Assembly: GCA_028285525.1 (NCBI GenBank)
Contig: JANQOZ010000125.1
Location: 34,773-98,772 of the forward strand
Length of the DNA stretch: 64,000 bases
Direction: 5' to 3'
DNA from: Lysobacterales bacterium
Lineage (GTDB): Bacteria > Pseudomonadota > Gammaproteobacteria > Xanthomonadales > SZUA-38
Part shown: positions 7,625-20,654 of the stretch, piece after piece
Layout of the letters: each line of letters begins with the position of its first letter
How positions within the stretch are numbered: the stretch's first letter is position 1
Made by a program: the position numbers and the translations under genes
The notes under the pieces: model-generated
Told to the model about the DNA's origin: nothing
The model's database searches: none
The model's input: only the letters and a program-made list of their open reading frames with translations

Positions 7625-8344
7625 ATGAATACCACCACCGATTCGACCGCGTTTGTGATCGAACCACCGCCGCAGGCCTGGGTCCCGGTGGGACACGGAA
7701 ATGGGCGTTTCCCCGTGCGCCGCATCTACTGTGTCGGTCGAAACTACGCCGAGCATGCCCGCGAAATGGGCGGTGACGATCGCGATCCACCGTTCTTTTT
7801 TCAAAAGCCCGCTGACGCGATCCTGCACAGCGGTGGGGTGCTTCCGTATCCGCCCTTGACCGAGGAGCTGCATCACGAGGTGGAGCTGGTGCTGTCGCTC
7901 AAGGCCGGGGGCGGCGGCCTGTCTGCGGATGCCGCTGCGAATGCTGTGTTTGGACTGGCCGTCGGGATCGACTTCACCCGGCGCGATCTGCAGGCGGTGG
8001 CCAAGAAGGCCGGCAAACCCTGGGAGATCGGCAAAGCGTTTGACCACTCGGCGGCTATCGCGCCCCTGACGCCGCTGGGCGGCGAGCCGCTGCCCACCAG
8101 CGGCGAGATCTCGCTGTCGGTCAACGGGGAGGTCCGCCAGCAGGGCGACCTTCGCGACATGGTCTGGGGTTGCGTTGAGGTGATCCAGACGCTGTCGAAG
8201 CACTATCGCTTGGCGCCCGGCGACCTGATCTACACCGGCACTCCGGCGGGGGTTGGCCCGGTGGTCCGCGGCGATCGGGTCAGCGCAAACATTGCGGAGC
8301 TGTCGGAACTGTCCGTCACCATCGGCGAGCCGCTTTCGGACTGA
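7625..8344 (+). CDS. fumarylacetoacetate hydrolase family protein
   Basis: The ATG at 7625 (MNTTTDSTAF) gives 239 residues, the usual size of the short FAH family; the ORF-track start at 7589 would overlap the upstream region of the FRG gene. Motifs include YCVGRNYAEHAREMG, FFFQKPADAI, the metal-binding HHEVELVLSLK, FTRRDLQ, GKAFDHSA and the terminal GDLIYTGTPAGVGPV. These match fumarylpyruvate or acylpyruvate hydrolase-type enzymes that cleave C-C bonds in 1,3-diketo acids with a bound divalent metal. No gentisate or tyrosine degradation genes lie alongside, so the physiological substrate is open. Confidence 0.88.
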   Translation: MNTTTDSTAFVIEPPPQAWVPVGHGNGRFPVRRIYCVGRNYAEHAREMGGDDRDPPFFFQKPADAILHSGGVLPYPPLTEELHHEVELVLSLKAGGGGLSADAAANAVFGLAVGIDFTRRDLQAVAKKAGKPWEIGKAFDHSAAIAPLTPLGGEPLPTSGEISLSVNGEVRQQGDLRDMVWGCVEVIQTLSKHYRLAPGDLIYTGTPAGVGPVVRGDRVSANIAELSELSVTIGEPLSD

Positions 8345-8377
8345 GGCCGCCGGAAGTCTAAGGCTCCGCGCGGCCCA

Positions 8378-8821
8378 CTAAACCTGAAGCTTTTCTACCG
8401 CCGCCAGCATCGGGGCCGGGATGGCGGTGGGTCGGTGGCTGTCACGGTCGACGTACACGTGGACAAACTTGGCCAGCGCGGCGGTCTCGGGCGCACCCTC
8501 GGCAAACAGCCCCACCTGGTAAATGATGCTTGAGCGGCCGATCCGCTCAACCGCCAGCCCGCCGTCGATGTTCTGCGGATATACCAGCGGCGCAAAATAG
8601 TTGCACCGCGTTTCGACCACCAGACCGACTACTTCGCTGCGCTCGATGTCCAGAGCCCCCTCTTCGACGAGGTAGCCGTTCACGACGGTGTCGACAAGGT
8701 GGTAATACACCGCGTTGTTCACGTGTCGATAGATATCGTTGTCGCTCCAGCGGGTCTGAAGGGACTGGAAATGGACAAAAGCGCTGCGGGGTAACGGCGC
8801 TACGCGGGATTCGTTGGTCAT
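8378..8821 (-). CDS. acyl-CoA thioesterase, 4HBT hotdog family
   Basis: A 147-residue single hotdog-fold protein. The family motif is RWSDNDIYRHVNNAVYYHL, with the Asp and the HVNN block typical of the 4-hydroxybenzoyl-CoA thioesterase/YbgC group, followed by VETRCNYFAPLVYPQ. It likely hydrolyses acyl-CoA thioesters in the cytoplasm. The gene is convergent with the FAH gene, with 33 bases between stops, and divergent from the MDR oxidoreductase. The substrate is not predictable. Confidence 0.88.
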   Translation of the reverse strand: MTNESRVAPLPRSAFVHFQSLQTRWSDNDIYRHVNNAVYYHLVDTVVNGYLVEEGALDIERSEVVGLVVETRCNYFAPLVYPQNIDGGLAVERIGRSSIIYQVGLFAEGAPETAALAKFVHVYVDRDSHRPTAIPAPMLAAVEKLQV

Positions 8822-8900
8822 GGTGGGGTGCCTGAAAAAAGGGGCGCATTATGGCGCACCGTTGTTGCCGCATAAAGCGAGCCCCGTTGGCGGGATTGGG

Positions 8901-8906
8901 TACAAT
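8901..8906 (+). promoter_or_regulatory. possible -10 element for the MDR oxidoreductase gene
   Basis: TACAAT lies 35 bases ahead of the GTG at 8942, in the 120-base gap between divergent genes. No -35 hexamer at proper spacing is evident, so this is a weak call. Confidence 0.3.
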
Positions 8907-8941
8907 CCTGGCTCGAGGAGAAGCAAACAAGGGAGCCAGGG

Positions 8942-10006
8942 GTGGTCAATCGACAATGGCTGTGCGCCAGCTACGTTCCGCCGGACGAATTTCCCACGCA
9001 AAAACACTTCGAGCTGGTGGAAGCACCGATGCCGTCCCCGCAGGAGGGTGAGGTGCTGCTGCGGACGCTGCTGCTCGGTACCAGCCCCGCGCAGCGGATG
9101 TACGTCACCAAAGAAAGCGAATTCCATATCAAGGTGGCGCCCGGTGAGGTCATGAGCGGTCGCGGGGTCGCCGAGGTCATCGAGAGCTGCCACCCGCAGT
9201 ACCAGGTGGGCGACATCATGGAAGGCACGCTGGGCTGGCAGGAGTACGTGGCGATGTCACCCGACCCGCAGGTCAAAGATGGTTCGCACGTCACGCCCGT
9301 TAAAAGGGTGGAAAATCCGGTACGGCCCCTGACCACCGTGCTTGGGCTGTTTGGCCAGCGGGCCTTCAGCGCTTACGTGGGCATGGTCGAAATCGGTGAC
9401 ACCCAGCCCGGAGACCAGGTGCTGGTGTCCTCCGCGGCGGGCGGTGTGGGCGCCATCGCCTGCCAGCTCGCCCGGGCCCGCGGCGCCAGCCGGGTGGTCG
9501 GCATCGCCGGCGGCGAGGAGAAGTGCCGCTGGCTGGTCGATCAGGGGTTATGCGACGCGGCGATCGACTATCGGCAGGAGAAACTCGAAGCGCAGATCGG
9601 CGAGGCGCTGCCGGACGGCCTGAACGTGTATCTCGATAACGTGGGCGGCGACACGCTCGACGCAGCGCTTCAGCACCTGGCGGTGGGCGCCCGGGTCGCG
9701 ATCTGCGGTCACATTTCAACGGAATACCTGCGCCCCCGGCCGCCCGGGCCCACCCACTACTACAACCTGCTGTACCGCCGCTCACGGATGGAAGGGTTCT
9801 TCGTATTCGACTACCTGTCCCGCTGGGGGGAGTTCGAAGCGCAGCTTCGCCAGTGGTACGCCGACGGCCTGCTCAAGCTGACCGACCACGTGCTGGAGGG
9901 TATCGAACGAACGCCTGACGCGCTGACAAGCCTGTTTACCGGCGCCAACGTCGGCAACTGTGTGGTCCGGGTGGCGCCGGATCCGGAATCCGTACCGGCG
10001 CTGTAG
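8942..10006 (+). CDS. NADP-dependent MDR-family oxidoreductase
   Basis: A 354-residue zinc-free medium-chain reductase. The N-terminal GroES-like part has LRTLLLGTSPAQRMYV; the Rossmann part has VLVSSAAGGVGAIACQLA, then GGEEKCRWLVDQG and VYLDNVGGDTLDAAL, typical of the leukotriene B4 dehydrogenase/CurA group that reduces enones with NADPH. The GTG start is preceded by GGGAGCCAGG. A second member of the same family lies at the other end of the window (62139-63158); the two share the GGEEKCRWL and DNVGG blocks but are clearly diverged. The substrate is unknown. Confidence 0.88.
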   Translation: MVNRQWLCASYVPPDEFPTQKHFELVEAPMPSPQEGEVLLRTLLLGTSPAQRMYVTKESEFHIKVAPGEVMSGRGVAEVIESCHPQYQVGDIMEGTLGWQEYVAMSPDPQVKDGSHVTPVKRVENPVRPLTTVLGLFGQRAFSAYVGMVEIGDTQPGDQVLVSSAAGGVGAIACQLARARGASRVVGIAGGEEKCRWLVDQGLCDAAIDYRQEKLEAQIGEALPDGLNVYLDNVGGDTLDAALQHLAVGARVAICGHISTEYLRPRPPGPTHYYNLLYRRSRMEGFFVFDYLSRWGEFEAQLRQWYADGLLKLTDHVLEGIERTPDALTSLFTGANVGNCVVRVAPDPESVPAL

Positions 10007-10037
10007 CGTGAGGTTCCACGTCCGGGACAATCGATAG

Positions 10038-10784
10038 GTGATGGCGGGTCGATGGGCCTGGCTGTTGCTGCTGACTCTGCTTGGGGCAGGTGGTGTTCAC
10101 GCCCAAGACGCCTTTGAGAACGACAGCTCGCCTGCGCTGGCCCGAGAAATTGCAAACCTGCAGCAGCGCACGTTTGAACTGACCGGCGACGACGACTGGA
10201 TGTACTTTCCCGGCAACGAAGACTCGATCATCATCGAGTACGAGTTCAGGGTGCTGTCGACCGCTGCGACGGTGCCGACTGATTTTCAGGCCGTCGTGGA
10301 GGTCTACCCCTCCAGCCGACTTGCCGACGATCAGGTGGCGCCTGAAATCACCATCGGTACCTGCCAGCCCGGCGGACCTCGAGAGCCGGTCGGCAATCTT
10401 TCGGTGGGGAGAAACCTGGTCTTGATCCGTGTTCGAAACTGCGTGCCAGTATCGGCATCTCGCGCATACGAAGTGACGTTCGCGGTGGATCAGATGTTTT
10501 CGTTTACCGGTGGAGTTCGTATCGAAGGGACCGTATCAGAGCCTGGCTCGGGAGGCGTCGGGGTGTTCCTGCTGACCGACACCAATAACGCCATCGTGGC
10601 CAATCCGACTGACGGGAGCTATCGGGTGTTTATCCCCGCTAACGTCGCCAACCGGATCAGCGTGGTGTCGACGGAATTCACCGCAGCGCCCGTGCTACTG
10701 GACCCATTTCCCGAATTCCAGATTGAAACCGTCAACATCACCGTGACGCGAACCGTCGAGATTTTCGCCGACGGCTTCGAGTAG
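10038..10784 (+). CDS. secreted protein ending in IFADGFE, unknown function
   Basis: The protein has 248 residues from GTG 10038, or one fewer from ATG 10041. A signal peptide covers about 1-22 (WAWLLLLTLLGAGGVHAQ). The mature part is beta-rich with no domain I can name: GDDDWMYFPG resembles the start of bacterial pre-peptidase-type beta-sandwiches, and IEGTVSEPGSGGVGVFLL resembles a carboxypeptidase-regulatory-like repeat. The last residues are VEIFADGFE, a tail I associate with many exported proteins of Lysobacterales and related groups; what it does is not known to me. The gene is convergent with parC. Confidence 0.75.
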   Translation: MMAGRWAWLLLLTLLGAGGVHAQDAFENDSSPALAREIANLQQRTFELTGDDDWMYFPGNEDSIIIEYEFRVLSTAATVPTDFQAVVEVYPSSRLADDQVAPEITIGTCQPGGPREPVGNLSVGRNLVLIRVRNCVPVSASRAYEVTFAVDQMFSFTGGVRIEGTVSEPGSGGVGVFLLTDTNNAIVANPTDGSYRVFIPANVANRISVVSTEFTAAPVLLDPFPEFQIETVNITVTRTVEIFADGFE

Positions 10785-10848
10785 GGACCACTGACTCCAG
10801 GGCCTTGTGGGCACGCGCTGAAAGTCAACGAACTAACGTGACAGGACA

Positions 10849-13101
10849 CTAAGCCTCCACGACCAGCGAGTCGACCTTCTGGAATCCGCGGGGTAGCTTG
10901 CGACCCCGCTTGGCCCGCTCGCCGGTGTAGTGTTCAAGGTCTTTCGGCTTGAGCCTCAGGTGCCGACCGCCGGAGTGAGCCAGCACGTCAGCGCCCTCCG
11001 GTGCGCACACCACCGCCACGACACGCTCATCACCGGCCTTTAGAAGTTTTGGCGGTATATTAATGATTTTATTGCCTTTACCGCGCGCCATTTCCGGTAG
11101 GTCAGCCAGGCTAAATGCCAGCAGGTAACCCCCGGAGGTGACCGCCACCACCCGGTCAGTCGCGGGTTCACTCACCATCGATGGAGTGAGCACGGCCGCG
11201 CCGGCGGGCACCGTCAGCGAGGCTTTGCCGGCCTTGGCGCGGGTGTAGAGGTTTTCCAGACTGGTGAAGAAGCCATAGCCGAAGCTCGAAGCGAGGAGCA
11301 CCTTGTCCTCGGGCCGGCCCGCGATCGCGGCGCAGAACTGGGCGCCGGCGGCGGGGCTGAAGCGTGAGGTCAGCGGTTCACCCTGGCTGCGGGCGGACGG
11401 CAGGGTGTGGGCCGCGAGCGAGTAGCTGCGGCCTTTGCTGTCCAGAAAGACCGCCTGCTGATTGCTACGGCCGCGCGCGCTGGCGAGGTACCCGTCGCCG
11501 GACTTGAAATTGAGCGTTGAGGCGTCGATCTCGTGGCCCTTGGCGGCCCGCGCCCAGCCGCCCTGGGACAGCACAACGGTCACCGGCTCGGTGGGCATCA
11601 GGTCGGTTTCGCTCATGGCCTCGGCAGGCTCCCGGGCGACGATCTGACAGCGTCGCTCGTCGCCATGGGTTTTGACGTCTGAGGCAATCTCGTCGGCGAT
11701 GAGCTTCTTCAGTTTGCGGGGTGAGTTCAGGATCCCCTCAAGCGTTTTGCGCTCGTCCTCCAGCTCCGCCTGCTCACCCTGAATCTTCATCTCTTCCAGC
11801 CTAGCCAGGTGGCGCAGCTTGAGATCGAGGATCGCTTCGGACTGCCGCTCTGACAGGTTGAAGGTCTTCATCAGCACCGGTCCGGGTTCGTCTTCCTCCC
11901 GGACGATCCGGATCACCTCGTCGATGTTCAGGTAGGCGACCAGCAAACCTTCGAGGATGTGCAGCCGGTCCAGCACCTTGTCCAGCCGCCACTGCAGCCT
12001 GCGACGCACGGTCTCAGTTCGGAAGGCCAGCCACTCGTTCAGGATTTGCGCCAGGTTCTTGACCTGCGGGCGGCCGTTCGTGCCGATCAGGTTCAGATTT
12101 ACCCTGACGTTGCGTTCCAGGTCGGTGGTCGCAAACAGGTGGCTCATGAGTCCATAGACGTCCACGCGGTTGGACCGCGGGATCAGCACCAGCCGGGTGG
12201 GGTTCTCGTGGTCACCCTCGTCCCGGAAGTCGTCCAGCATTGGGAGCTTCTTGGCGCGGATCTGCGCGGCGATCTGCTCCTGAATCTTGTTCGGCGAAAC
12301 CTGGTGGGGCAGGGCGGTGATCACAATGTTGCCATCCTCGCGTTTCCACACGGCGCGCAGCTTGATCGAGCCGTGGCCGGTCTCATACATCGCGCGGATG
12401 TCCTCCGGCGGCGTGATAATTTCCGCGCCGGTGGGAAAGTCGGGCCCTTTGATGTGTTCACACAGCTCGGCGACCGGCGTGCGGCTGTTGGCCAGCAGCC
12501 GGATGCAGGCGGAGGCCACCTCTTTCATGTTGTGCGGCGGTACGTCCGTCGCCATACCGACGGCAATGCCGGAGGCACCGTTGAGCAGCACGTTGGGCAG
12601 CCGGGCCGGCAGCAGGGTCGGTTCAGTCTGGGTGCCGTCGTAGTTGGGCTGCCAGTCCACCGTGCCCTGGCCCAGCTCGCTGAGCAGCACCTTGGCGTAG
12701 GCCGACAGGCGCGATTCGGTGTAGCGCATCGCGGCAAACGACTTGGGATCGTCCACCGAACCGAAGTTGCCCTGGCCGTCCACCAGCGGATAGCGGTAGG
12801 AAAACGGCTGAGCCATCAGGACCATGGCCTCGTAGCACGCGCTGTCTCCGTGCGGGTGGAACTTGCCGATCACGTCGCCCACGGTGCGGGCGGATTTTTT
12901 GTGCTTGGAGCTGGCGGACAGGCCGAGCTCCGACATGGCGTAGACGATGCGCCGCTGCACCGGCTTGAGGCCGTCAGCGATGCTCGGCAGCGCCCGGTCG
13001 AGCACCACGTACATTGAATAGTCGAGGTACGCCTTCTCGGCGTACTCCCGCAGCGACAGCTGTTCAAAGCCGCCGGGTGGCGCTTCAATCGTTTGCGTCA
13101 T
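10849..13101 (-). CDS. parC: DNA topoisomerase IV subunit A
   Basis: The protein has 750 residues and carries the breakage-reunion domain of type IIA topoisomerases: [18 protein letters not shown], the DNA-binding [11 protein letters not shown] and the catalytic tyrosine in [10 protein letters not shown] (about Tyr127). Two C-terminal beta-pinwheel-like repeats are visible ([11 protein letters not shown] and [13 protein letters not shown]). With ParE it forms the A2B2 enzyme that decatenates daughter chromosomes. The quinolone-determining residues equivalent to E. coli Ser80 and Glu84 are Ser87 and Glu91, the susceptible forms. It lies 27 bases downstream of parE on the same strand, so the two are probably cotranscribed. 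Confidence 0.97.
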   Translation of the reverse strand: MTQTIEAPPGGFEQLSLREYAEKAYLDYSMYVVLDRALPSIADGLKPVQRRIVYAMSELGLSASSKHKKSARTVGDVIGKFHPHGDSACYEAMVLMAQPFSYRYPLVDGQGNFGSVDDPKSFAAMRYTESRLSAYAKVLLSELGQGTVDWQPNYDGTQTEPTLLPARLPNVLLNGASGIAVGMATDVPPHNMKEVASACIRLLANSRTPVAELCEHIKGPDFPTGAEIITPPEDIRAMYETGHGSIKLRAVWKREDGNIVITALPHQVSPNKIQEQIAAQIRAKKLPMLDDFRDEGDHENPTRLVLIPRSNRVDVYGLMSHLFATTDLERNVRVNLNLIGTNGRPQVKNLAQILNEWLAFRTETVRRRLQWRLDKVLDRLHILEGLLVAYLNIDEVIRIVREEDEPGPVLMKTFNLSERQSEAILDLKLRHLARLEEMKIQGEQAELEDERKTLEGILNSPRKLKKLIADEIASDVKTHGDERRCQIVAREPAEAMSETDLMPTEPVTVVLSQGGWARAAKGHEIDASTLNFKSGDGYLASARGRSNQQAVFLDSKGRSYSLAAHTLPSARSQGEPLTSRFSPAAGAQFCAAIAGRPEDKVLLASSFGYGFFTSLENLYTRAKAGKASLTVPAGAAVLTPSMVSEPATDRVVAVTSGGYLLAFSLADLPEMARGKGNKIINIPPKLLKAGDERVVAVVCAPEGADVLAHSGGRHLRLKPKDLEHYTGERAKRGRKLPRGFQKVDSLVVEA

Positions 13102-13128
13102 GGTTCTTACCTTTAGCGGACCGCCGAA

Positions 13129-15009
13129 TCAGACTTCGGCGAGGTCACCTTTCTTTTCGAGCCACGCCTTGCGATCGCCGGCGCGCTTCTTGGCCAGCAG
13201 CATGTCCATCAGCGGCCGGGTCTTATCGCCGGGCGTGACGGTGAGCTGCACCAGCCGGCGGGTGTCCGGCTCGATCGCGCTCTCCTTAAGCTGCGCCGGG
13301 CTCATCTCCCCGAGGCCCTTGAAGCGGGTCACGGAGATTTTGACGTTGCGCTTCTCGCGCTGGAGCTTTTCCGTCAGGTGGTCTCGCTCGGCCTCGTCGA
13401 GCGCGTAGTACTTTTCTTTGCCGACATCGATGCGAAACAGCGGCGGCATGGCAACAAACACGTGGCCCTCCCGGACCAGCGGCTCGAAGTGGCGCAGAAA
13501 CAACGCGCAGAGCAGGGTGGCGATGTGCAGGCCGTCGCTATCGGCGTCCGCCAGCACGATGACCTTGCCGTAGCGCAGGCCGTCCAGGTCTTCGGTGCCC
13601 GGGTCGACGCCGATCGCGACCGACAGGTCATGCACTTCCTGGGAGCCCAGCACCGAGCCGGACTCCACCTCCCAGGTGTTCAGGATTTTGCCGCGCAGCG
13701 GCAGGATCGCCTGGAACTCGCGGTTGCGGGCCTGCTTGGCTGAGCCGCCGGCGGAGTCACCCTCCACCAGAAACAGTTCGGTGCGCGACGTTTCCTGCGA
13801 CGTGCAGTCCGCCAGCTTGCCCGGCAGCGCCGGGCCGGCGGTGATCTTCTTGCGCACCACCTTCTTGGCCGCCTTGAGGCGCTTCTGCGCGTTGGCGATC
13901 GCGAGCTGGGCAATCGCCTCGCCGTCGGCCACGTTGTTGTGCAGCCAGAGGCTGAAAGCGTCTTTGATGATGCCGGTGACCAGCCCCGCGGCCTCGCGCG
14001 TGGACAGCCGCTCTTTGGTCTGGCCCGAGAACTGCGGGTCCTCCAGCTTAATCGACAGGATGTAGCTGATGCGCTCCCAGGCGTCCTCCGGCGCCAGCTT
14101 GATGCCCCGGGGCAGGAGGTTGTGGATGTCGCAGAACTCGCGCAGCGCCTCGGTCAAACCGGTGCGCAGCCCGTTGACGTGGGTGCCTCCCTGCCCGGTA
14201 GGGATCAGGTTGACGTAGCTTTCCTGCACCAGCTCACCTTCCGGAACCCAGCACAGCGCCCACTCAACCGCCTCCGTCTCGGTGTCCTTGGCGCCGACAA
14301 TGGCCTGCTCGGGCAGCGTGGCGAAACCCTCGAGCTCGCCGCTCAGGTAGTCAAAGAGGCCGTCCTCGTAATACCACTCGTCTTTGTCGCCGGTTTTTTC
14401 GTCCTTCAGCCGGACGGTCAGTCCAGGGCAGAGCACCGCCTTGGCGCGCAGCACGTGGCGCAGCTTGGTGAGCGAGATACGTGCGCTATCGAAATAGCTG
14501 GCGTCCGGCCAGAAGCGCACGCGCGTGCCGGTATTGCGCTGGCCGACGGTGCCCACCTCTTTGAGGTCGCTGGTTTTTTCGCCGTTCGCAAAGGCGATGT
14601 GGTGTTCGGTGGCATCGCGCTTGATCCACACGTCCAGCTTCGACGACAGGGCGTTCACCACCGACACGCCGACGCCGTGCAGACCGCCTGAAAACTGGTA
14701 GTTTTTGTTCGAGAACTTGCCGCCGGCGTGGAGCTTGGTCAGGATCACCTCAACCCCCGGAATGCCTTCCTCCGGGTGCAGGTCCACCGGCATGCCGCGC
14801 CCGTCGTCCGACACCTCTACCGAACCGTCTTTGTAGACCGTTACGTCTACCAGCTTGGCGTGCCCGGCCACCGCCTCGTCGACGCTGTTGTCGATGACCT
14901 CCTGCGCCAGATGGTTGGGCCGAGTGGTGTCGGTGTACATGCCGGGGCGGCGCTGTACCGGCTCCAGTCCGGACAGGATCTCAATATCTTCAGCGGTGTA
15001 GCGACTCAT
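13129..15009 (-). CDS. parE: DNA topoisomerase IV subunit B
   Basis: The protein has 626 residues, as expected for ParE rather than the longer GyrB. The GHKL ATPase domain shows EVIDNSVDEAVAGHA, VSDDGRGMPVD and the lid GGLHGVGVSVVNAL. The TOPRIM domain has LFLVEGDSAGGSAKQARNR, LPLRGKILN and the metal-binding VLADADSDGLHIATLL. It supplies ATP-driven strand passage for ParC. The start codon lies next to a 396-base gap shared with pyrG on the other strand. Confidence 0.97.
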   Translation of the reverse strand: MSRYTAEDIEILSGLEPVQRRPGMYTDTTRPNHLAQEVIDNSVDEAVAGHAKLVDVTVYKDGSVEVSDDGRGMPVDLHPEEGIPGVEVILTKLHAGGKFSNKNYQFSGGLHGVGVSVVNALSSKLDVWIKRDATEHHIAFANGEKTSDLKEVGTVGQRNTGTRVRFWPDASYFDSARISLTKLRHVLRAKAVLCPGLTVRLKDEKTGDKDEWYYEDGLFDYLSGELEGFATLPEQAIVGAKDTETEAVEWALCWVPEGELVQESYVNLIPTGQGGTHVNGLRTGLTEALREFCDIHNLLPRGIKLAPEDAWERISYILSIKLEDPQFSGQTKERLSTREAAGLVTGIIKDAFSLWLHNNVADGEAIAQLAIANAQKRLKAAKKVVRKKITAGPALPGKLADCTSQETSRTELFLVEGDSAGGSAKQARNREFQAILPLRGKILNTWEVESGSVLGSQEVHDLSVAIGVDPGTEDLDGLRYGKVIVLADADSDGLHIATLLCALFLRHFEPLVREGHVFVAMPPLFRIDVGKEKYYALDEAERDHLTEKLQREKRNVKISVTRFKGLGEMSPAQLKESAIEPDTRRLVQLTVTPGDKTRPLMDMLLAKKRAGDRKAWLEKKGDLAEV

Positions 15010-15285
15010 GGAAAAGCGGCCGAAAACGGCGTCAGGTGGTTAGTCGAACGATATTGGCGCTTTTCCAGGGGCAATGCAACAATCGTGCAAAAAACACAAG
15101 ATGTAGCAAAAAACCCTGGAAAAAACGCTAGATCTGGGGGTGGCGCAAGATGTCTTGAGACCCGCTGACGGGCCGCCGACGGGGTCGAGGCGGGAAACGG
15201 CCGCCCGGACGGCGCCGGAGCGTGCCCGCCATCCCGTCCCAGGCCAAACCTGCCCCGCATCACCCGCGTGATTGCGAAAGAGCCA
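15010..15285. other. parE-pyrG divergent intergenic region
   Basis: The gap between the parE and pyrG starts is about 396 bases. The parE-proximal half is AT-richer, with runs such as GCAAAAAACACAAG, and probably holds the parE promoter, but I could not settle on one pair of hexamers. The middle is GC-rich with no RNA gene or convincing ORF; the 85-codon minus-strand ORF of the track has no family features. The pyrG promoter is listed separately. Confidence 0.5.
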
Positions 15286-15314
15286 TTGGGGCGCCGCCGG
15301 GAATCGGCTACAAT
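15286..15314 (+). promoter_or_regulatory. sigma70-type promoter for pyrG
   Basis: TTGGGG, a 17-base spacer and TACAAT lie about 92 bases upstream of the pyrG start. The -10 is a good match and the -35 keeps TTG. It would drive pyrG-kdsA-eno, which are tightly packed. Confidence 0.6.
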
Positions 15315-15390
15315 ACCCGCCCGTTATGTCTAACGGAATTCGTCTCTCTCATCCCCGCCTGTGGCGTCCCTGCGCGCATCGGGTCAATAA

Positions 15391-19203
<3,813 letters not shown>

Positions 19204-19234
19204 TCGGGCAGACGCGGCGGAGCCCAATGCGCCG

Positions 19235-19263
19235 TTGACCTTTGTCCCGGCACCGGTGACAAT
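19235..19263 (+). promoter_or_regulatory. sigma70-type promoter for ftsB-truD
   Basis: TTGACC, a 17-base spacer and GACAAT lie in the eno-ftsB gap. The -35 is near consensus and the -10 differs at its first bases. It would start a transcript about 20 bases ahead of ftsB. Confidence 0.5.
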
Positions 19264-19290
19264 GCGCAAATCACGTGATTAAGTGGCGCT

Positions 19291-19578
19291 ATGCGACTGA
19301 TCAACCTCATGTTTATTGCGATTCTCCTGCTGCTCCAGCAGCAGCTGTGGTTCGCGCAGGGCGGGCTGCGGGACAGCTGGCGCCTGCAGCGGGCCGTGGA
19401 GGCGCAGCAGGCCGAGAACCAGCAGCTGTTGGATCGCAACCGTTCCCTGCGCGCGCAGGTCCAGGACCTGAAGTCCGGCTCGGAGGCGGTTGAGGAGCTG
19501 GCGCGAAGCGAGCTGGGGCTGCTCGGCCCCGACGAGTCGTTCTACCAGATCGTCGAGCTCAGCCGAGGTTCCCGCTGA
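19291..19578 (+). CDS. ftsB: cell division protein FtsB
   Basis: A 95-residue bitopic protein: a short N-terminal cytoplasmic tail, one membrane helix (about 4-21, LINLMFIAILLLLQQQ), then a leucine-zipper-like coiled coil rich in Q, L and R (AENQQLLDRNRSLRAQVQDL) and the family end EELARSELGLLGPDESFY. FtsB bridges FtsL and FtsQ at the division septum. Its position after eno is the conserved gammaproteobacterial one. Its TGA stop overlaps the proposed CTG start of truD. Confidence 0.93.
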   Translation: MRLINLMFIAILLLLQQQLWFAQGGLRDSWRLQRAVEAQQAENQQLLDRNRSLRAQVQDLKSGSEAVEELARSELGLLGPDESFYQIVELSRGSR

Positions 19579-20654
19579 CCGACACCAACGCCGCAAGGCC
19601 GGCCTCACCGCTGCCCGACTGGCCAACCGCCAACCCGCCCCCGACCGCCACCGGCACCCTCAAGGCCCAGCCCGAAGATTTTGTCGTCGACGAGTTGCTC
19701 GATGTCGAGCTGACGGGCGCGGGGGAGTTTCTCTGGCTAAGGGTCACCAAACGCGGAGTCAACACGGCGGACGTCGCCCGGGTGCTGGCTAAACAGGCCG
19801 GGCTCCCGGTCCGCGCCGTCAGCTATTCGGGCCTCAAGGATCGCCAGGCGGTTGCCACCCAGTGGTTCAGCCTGCACCTGCCGGGTATGCCCGATCCGGA
19901 CCTGCCGGACGCGCTGAGTCCTGGGGTCGAGATTCTTCAGCGCGTGCGCCATCAGAAAAAACTGCGCAGCGGCACGCACCGCGCCAACCGCTTCGAGATT
20001 TGCTTGAGGGACTGCCGCCTCGAGCTGGACGACATGGATCGACGCTGTGAGGAGGTGAAGCGCCATGGCGTGCCCAACTACTTCGGGGCGCAGCGCTTCG
20101 GCCGCAACGGCGACAACCTTCGGCAGGTGCATAACTGGTACGCGGAGCCCGCGGGCGGCCGACGCGGCGGCAGTCGGCGCCGCCGCGGGCGTCATCTGGA
20201 GGGTATTCTTCATTCCACCGCCCGGGCGTTTTTGTTTAACGAAGTGCTGGCCGAGCGTGTGGCGGACGGCACCTGGCGAAGCGGTCGGGACGGCGATATC
20301 TGGATGCTGGCGGGAACGCGGTCGGTGTTTGGGCCTGAGCCGCTGAGCGACGAGCTGAGCGAACGCTGCCGGCTGGGTGACGTTGCGCCGACCGGTCCGC
20401 TGTACGGCAAGGCGGGTGGCGAGCTTTGGCCGGCGTGGGAGCAGGCACTGCTGGGGCAGCATCCCGTACTCACCAGCGGCCTGGACGCAGCCGGCGCCCG
20501 GCCGGCGCGTCGGCGTCTGAGCCTGCGCCCCGCGGATTTTGCCTGGGAGAGCAGTGGCGATGAGCTGAAGCTGTCGTTTGAGCTGCCGCGGGGCGAGTTT
20601 GCCACCGCGGTGCTCCGAGAGCTGATCGACGTGGCGGGTCAGCCCGTCAGGTAA
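19575..20654 (+). CDS. truD: tRNA pseudouridine(13) synthase TruD, apparent CTG start
   Basis: The ORF track begins at an internal ATG (19695), but family homology starts earlier: TGTLKAQPEDFVVDELLDVE corresponds to the LLKANPEDFVV block near the E. coli N-terminus. Reading upstream in frame to the stop at 19491 gives no ATG, GTG or TTG. A CTG at 19575 overlaps the ftsB stop (CTGA) and has GAGG six bases ahead, so I place the start there: 359 residues, close to the family norm. The catalytic Asp is in SYSGLKDRQAVATQW (about Asp89), and HRANRFEICLRD and VPNYFGAQRFGRNGDNL follow. It modifies U13 of tRNA-Glu. Its 3' end overlaps the convergent VTT-like gene by 16 bases. Confidence 0.9.
   Translation: MTDTNAARPASPLPDWPTANPPPTATGTLKAQPEDFVVDELLDVELTGAGEFLWLRVTKRGVNTADVARVLAKQAGLPVRAVSYSGLKDRQAVATQWFSLHLPGMPDPDLPDALSPGVEILQRVRHQKKLRSGTHRANRFEICLRDCRLELDDMDRRCEEVKRHGVPNYFGAQRFGRNGDNLRQVHNWYAEPAGGRRGGSRRRRGRHLEGILHSTARAFLFNEVLAERVADGTWRSGRDGDIWMLAGTRSVFGPEPLSDELSERCRLGDVAPTGPLYGKAGGELWPAWEQALLGQHPVLTSGLDAAGARPARRRLSLRPADFAWESSGDELKLSFELPRGEFATAVLRELIDVAGQPVR

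Noticed and set aside
8845-8940. Small RNA in the gap between the thioesterase and MDR genes
   Set aside because: The 120-base gap has a TACAAT but no terminator before the MDR start, so it is better explained as a promoter region.
11959-13017. 352-codon plus-strand ORF opposite parC
   Set aside because: Entirely antisense to the conserved breakage-reunion domain; no family features.
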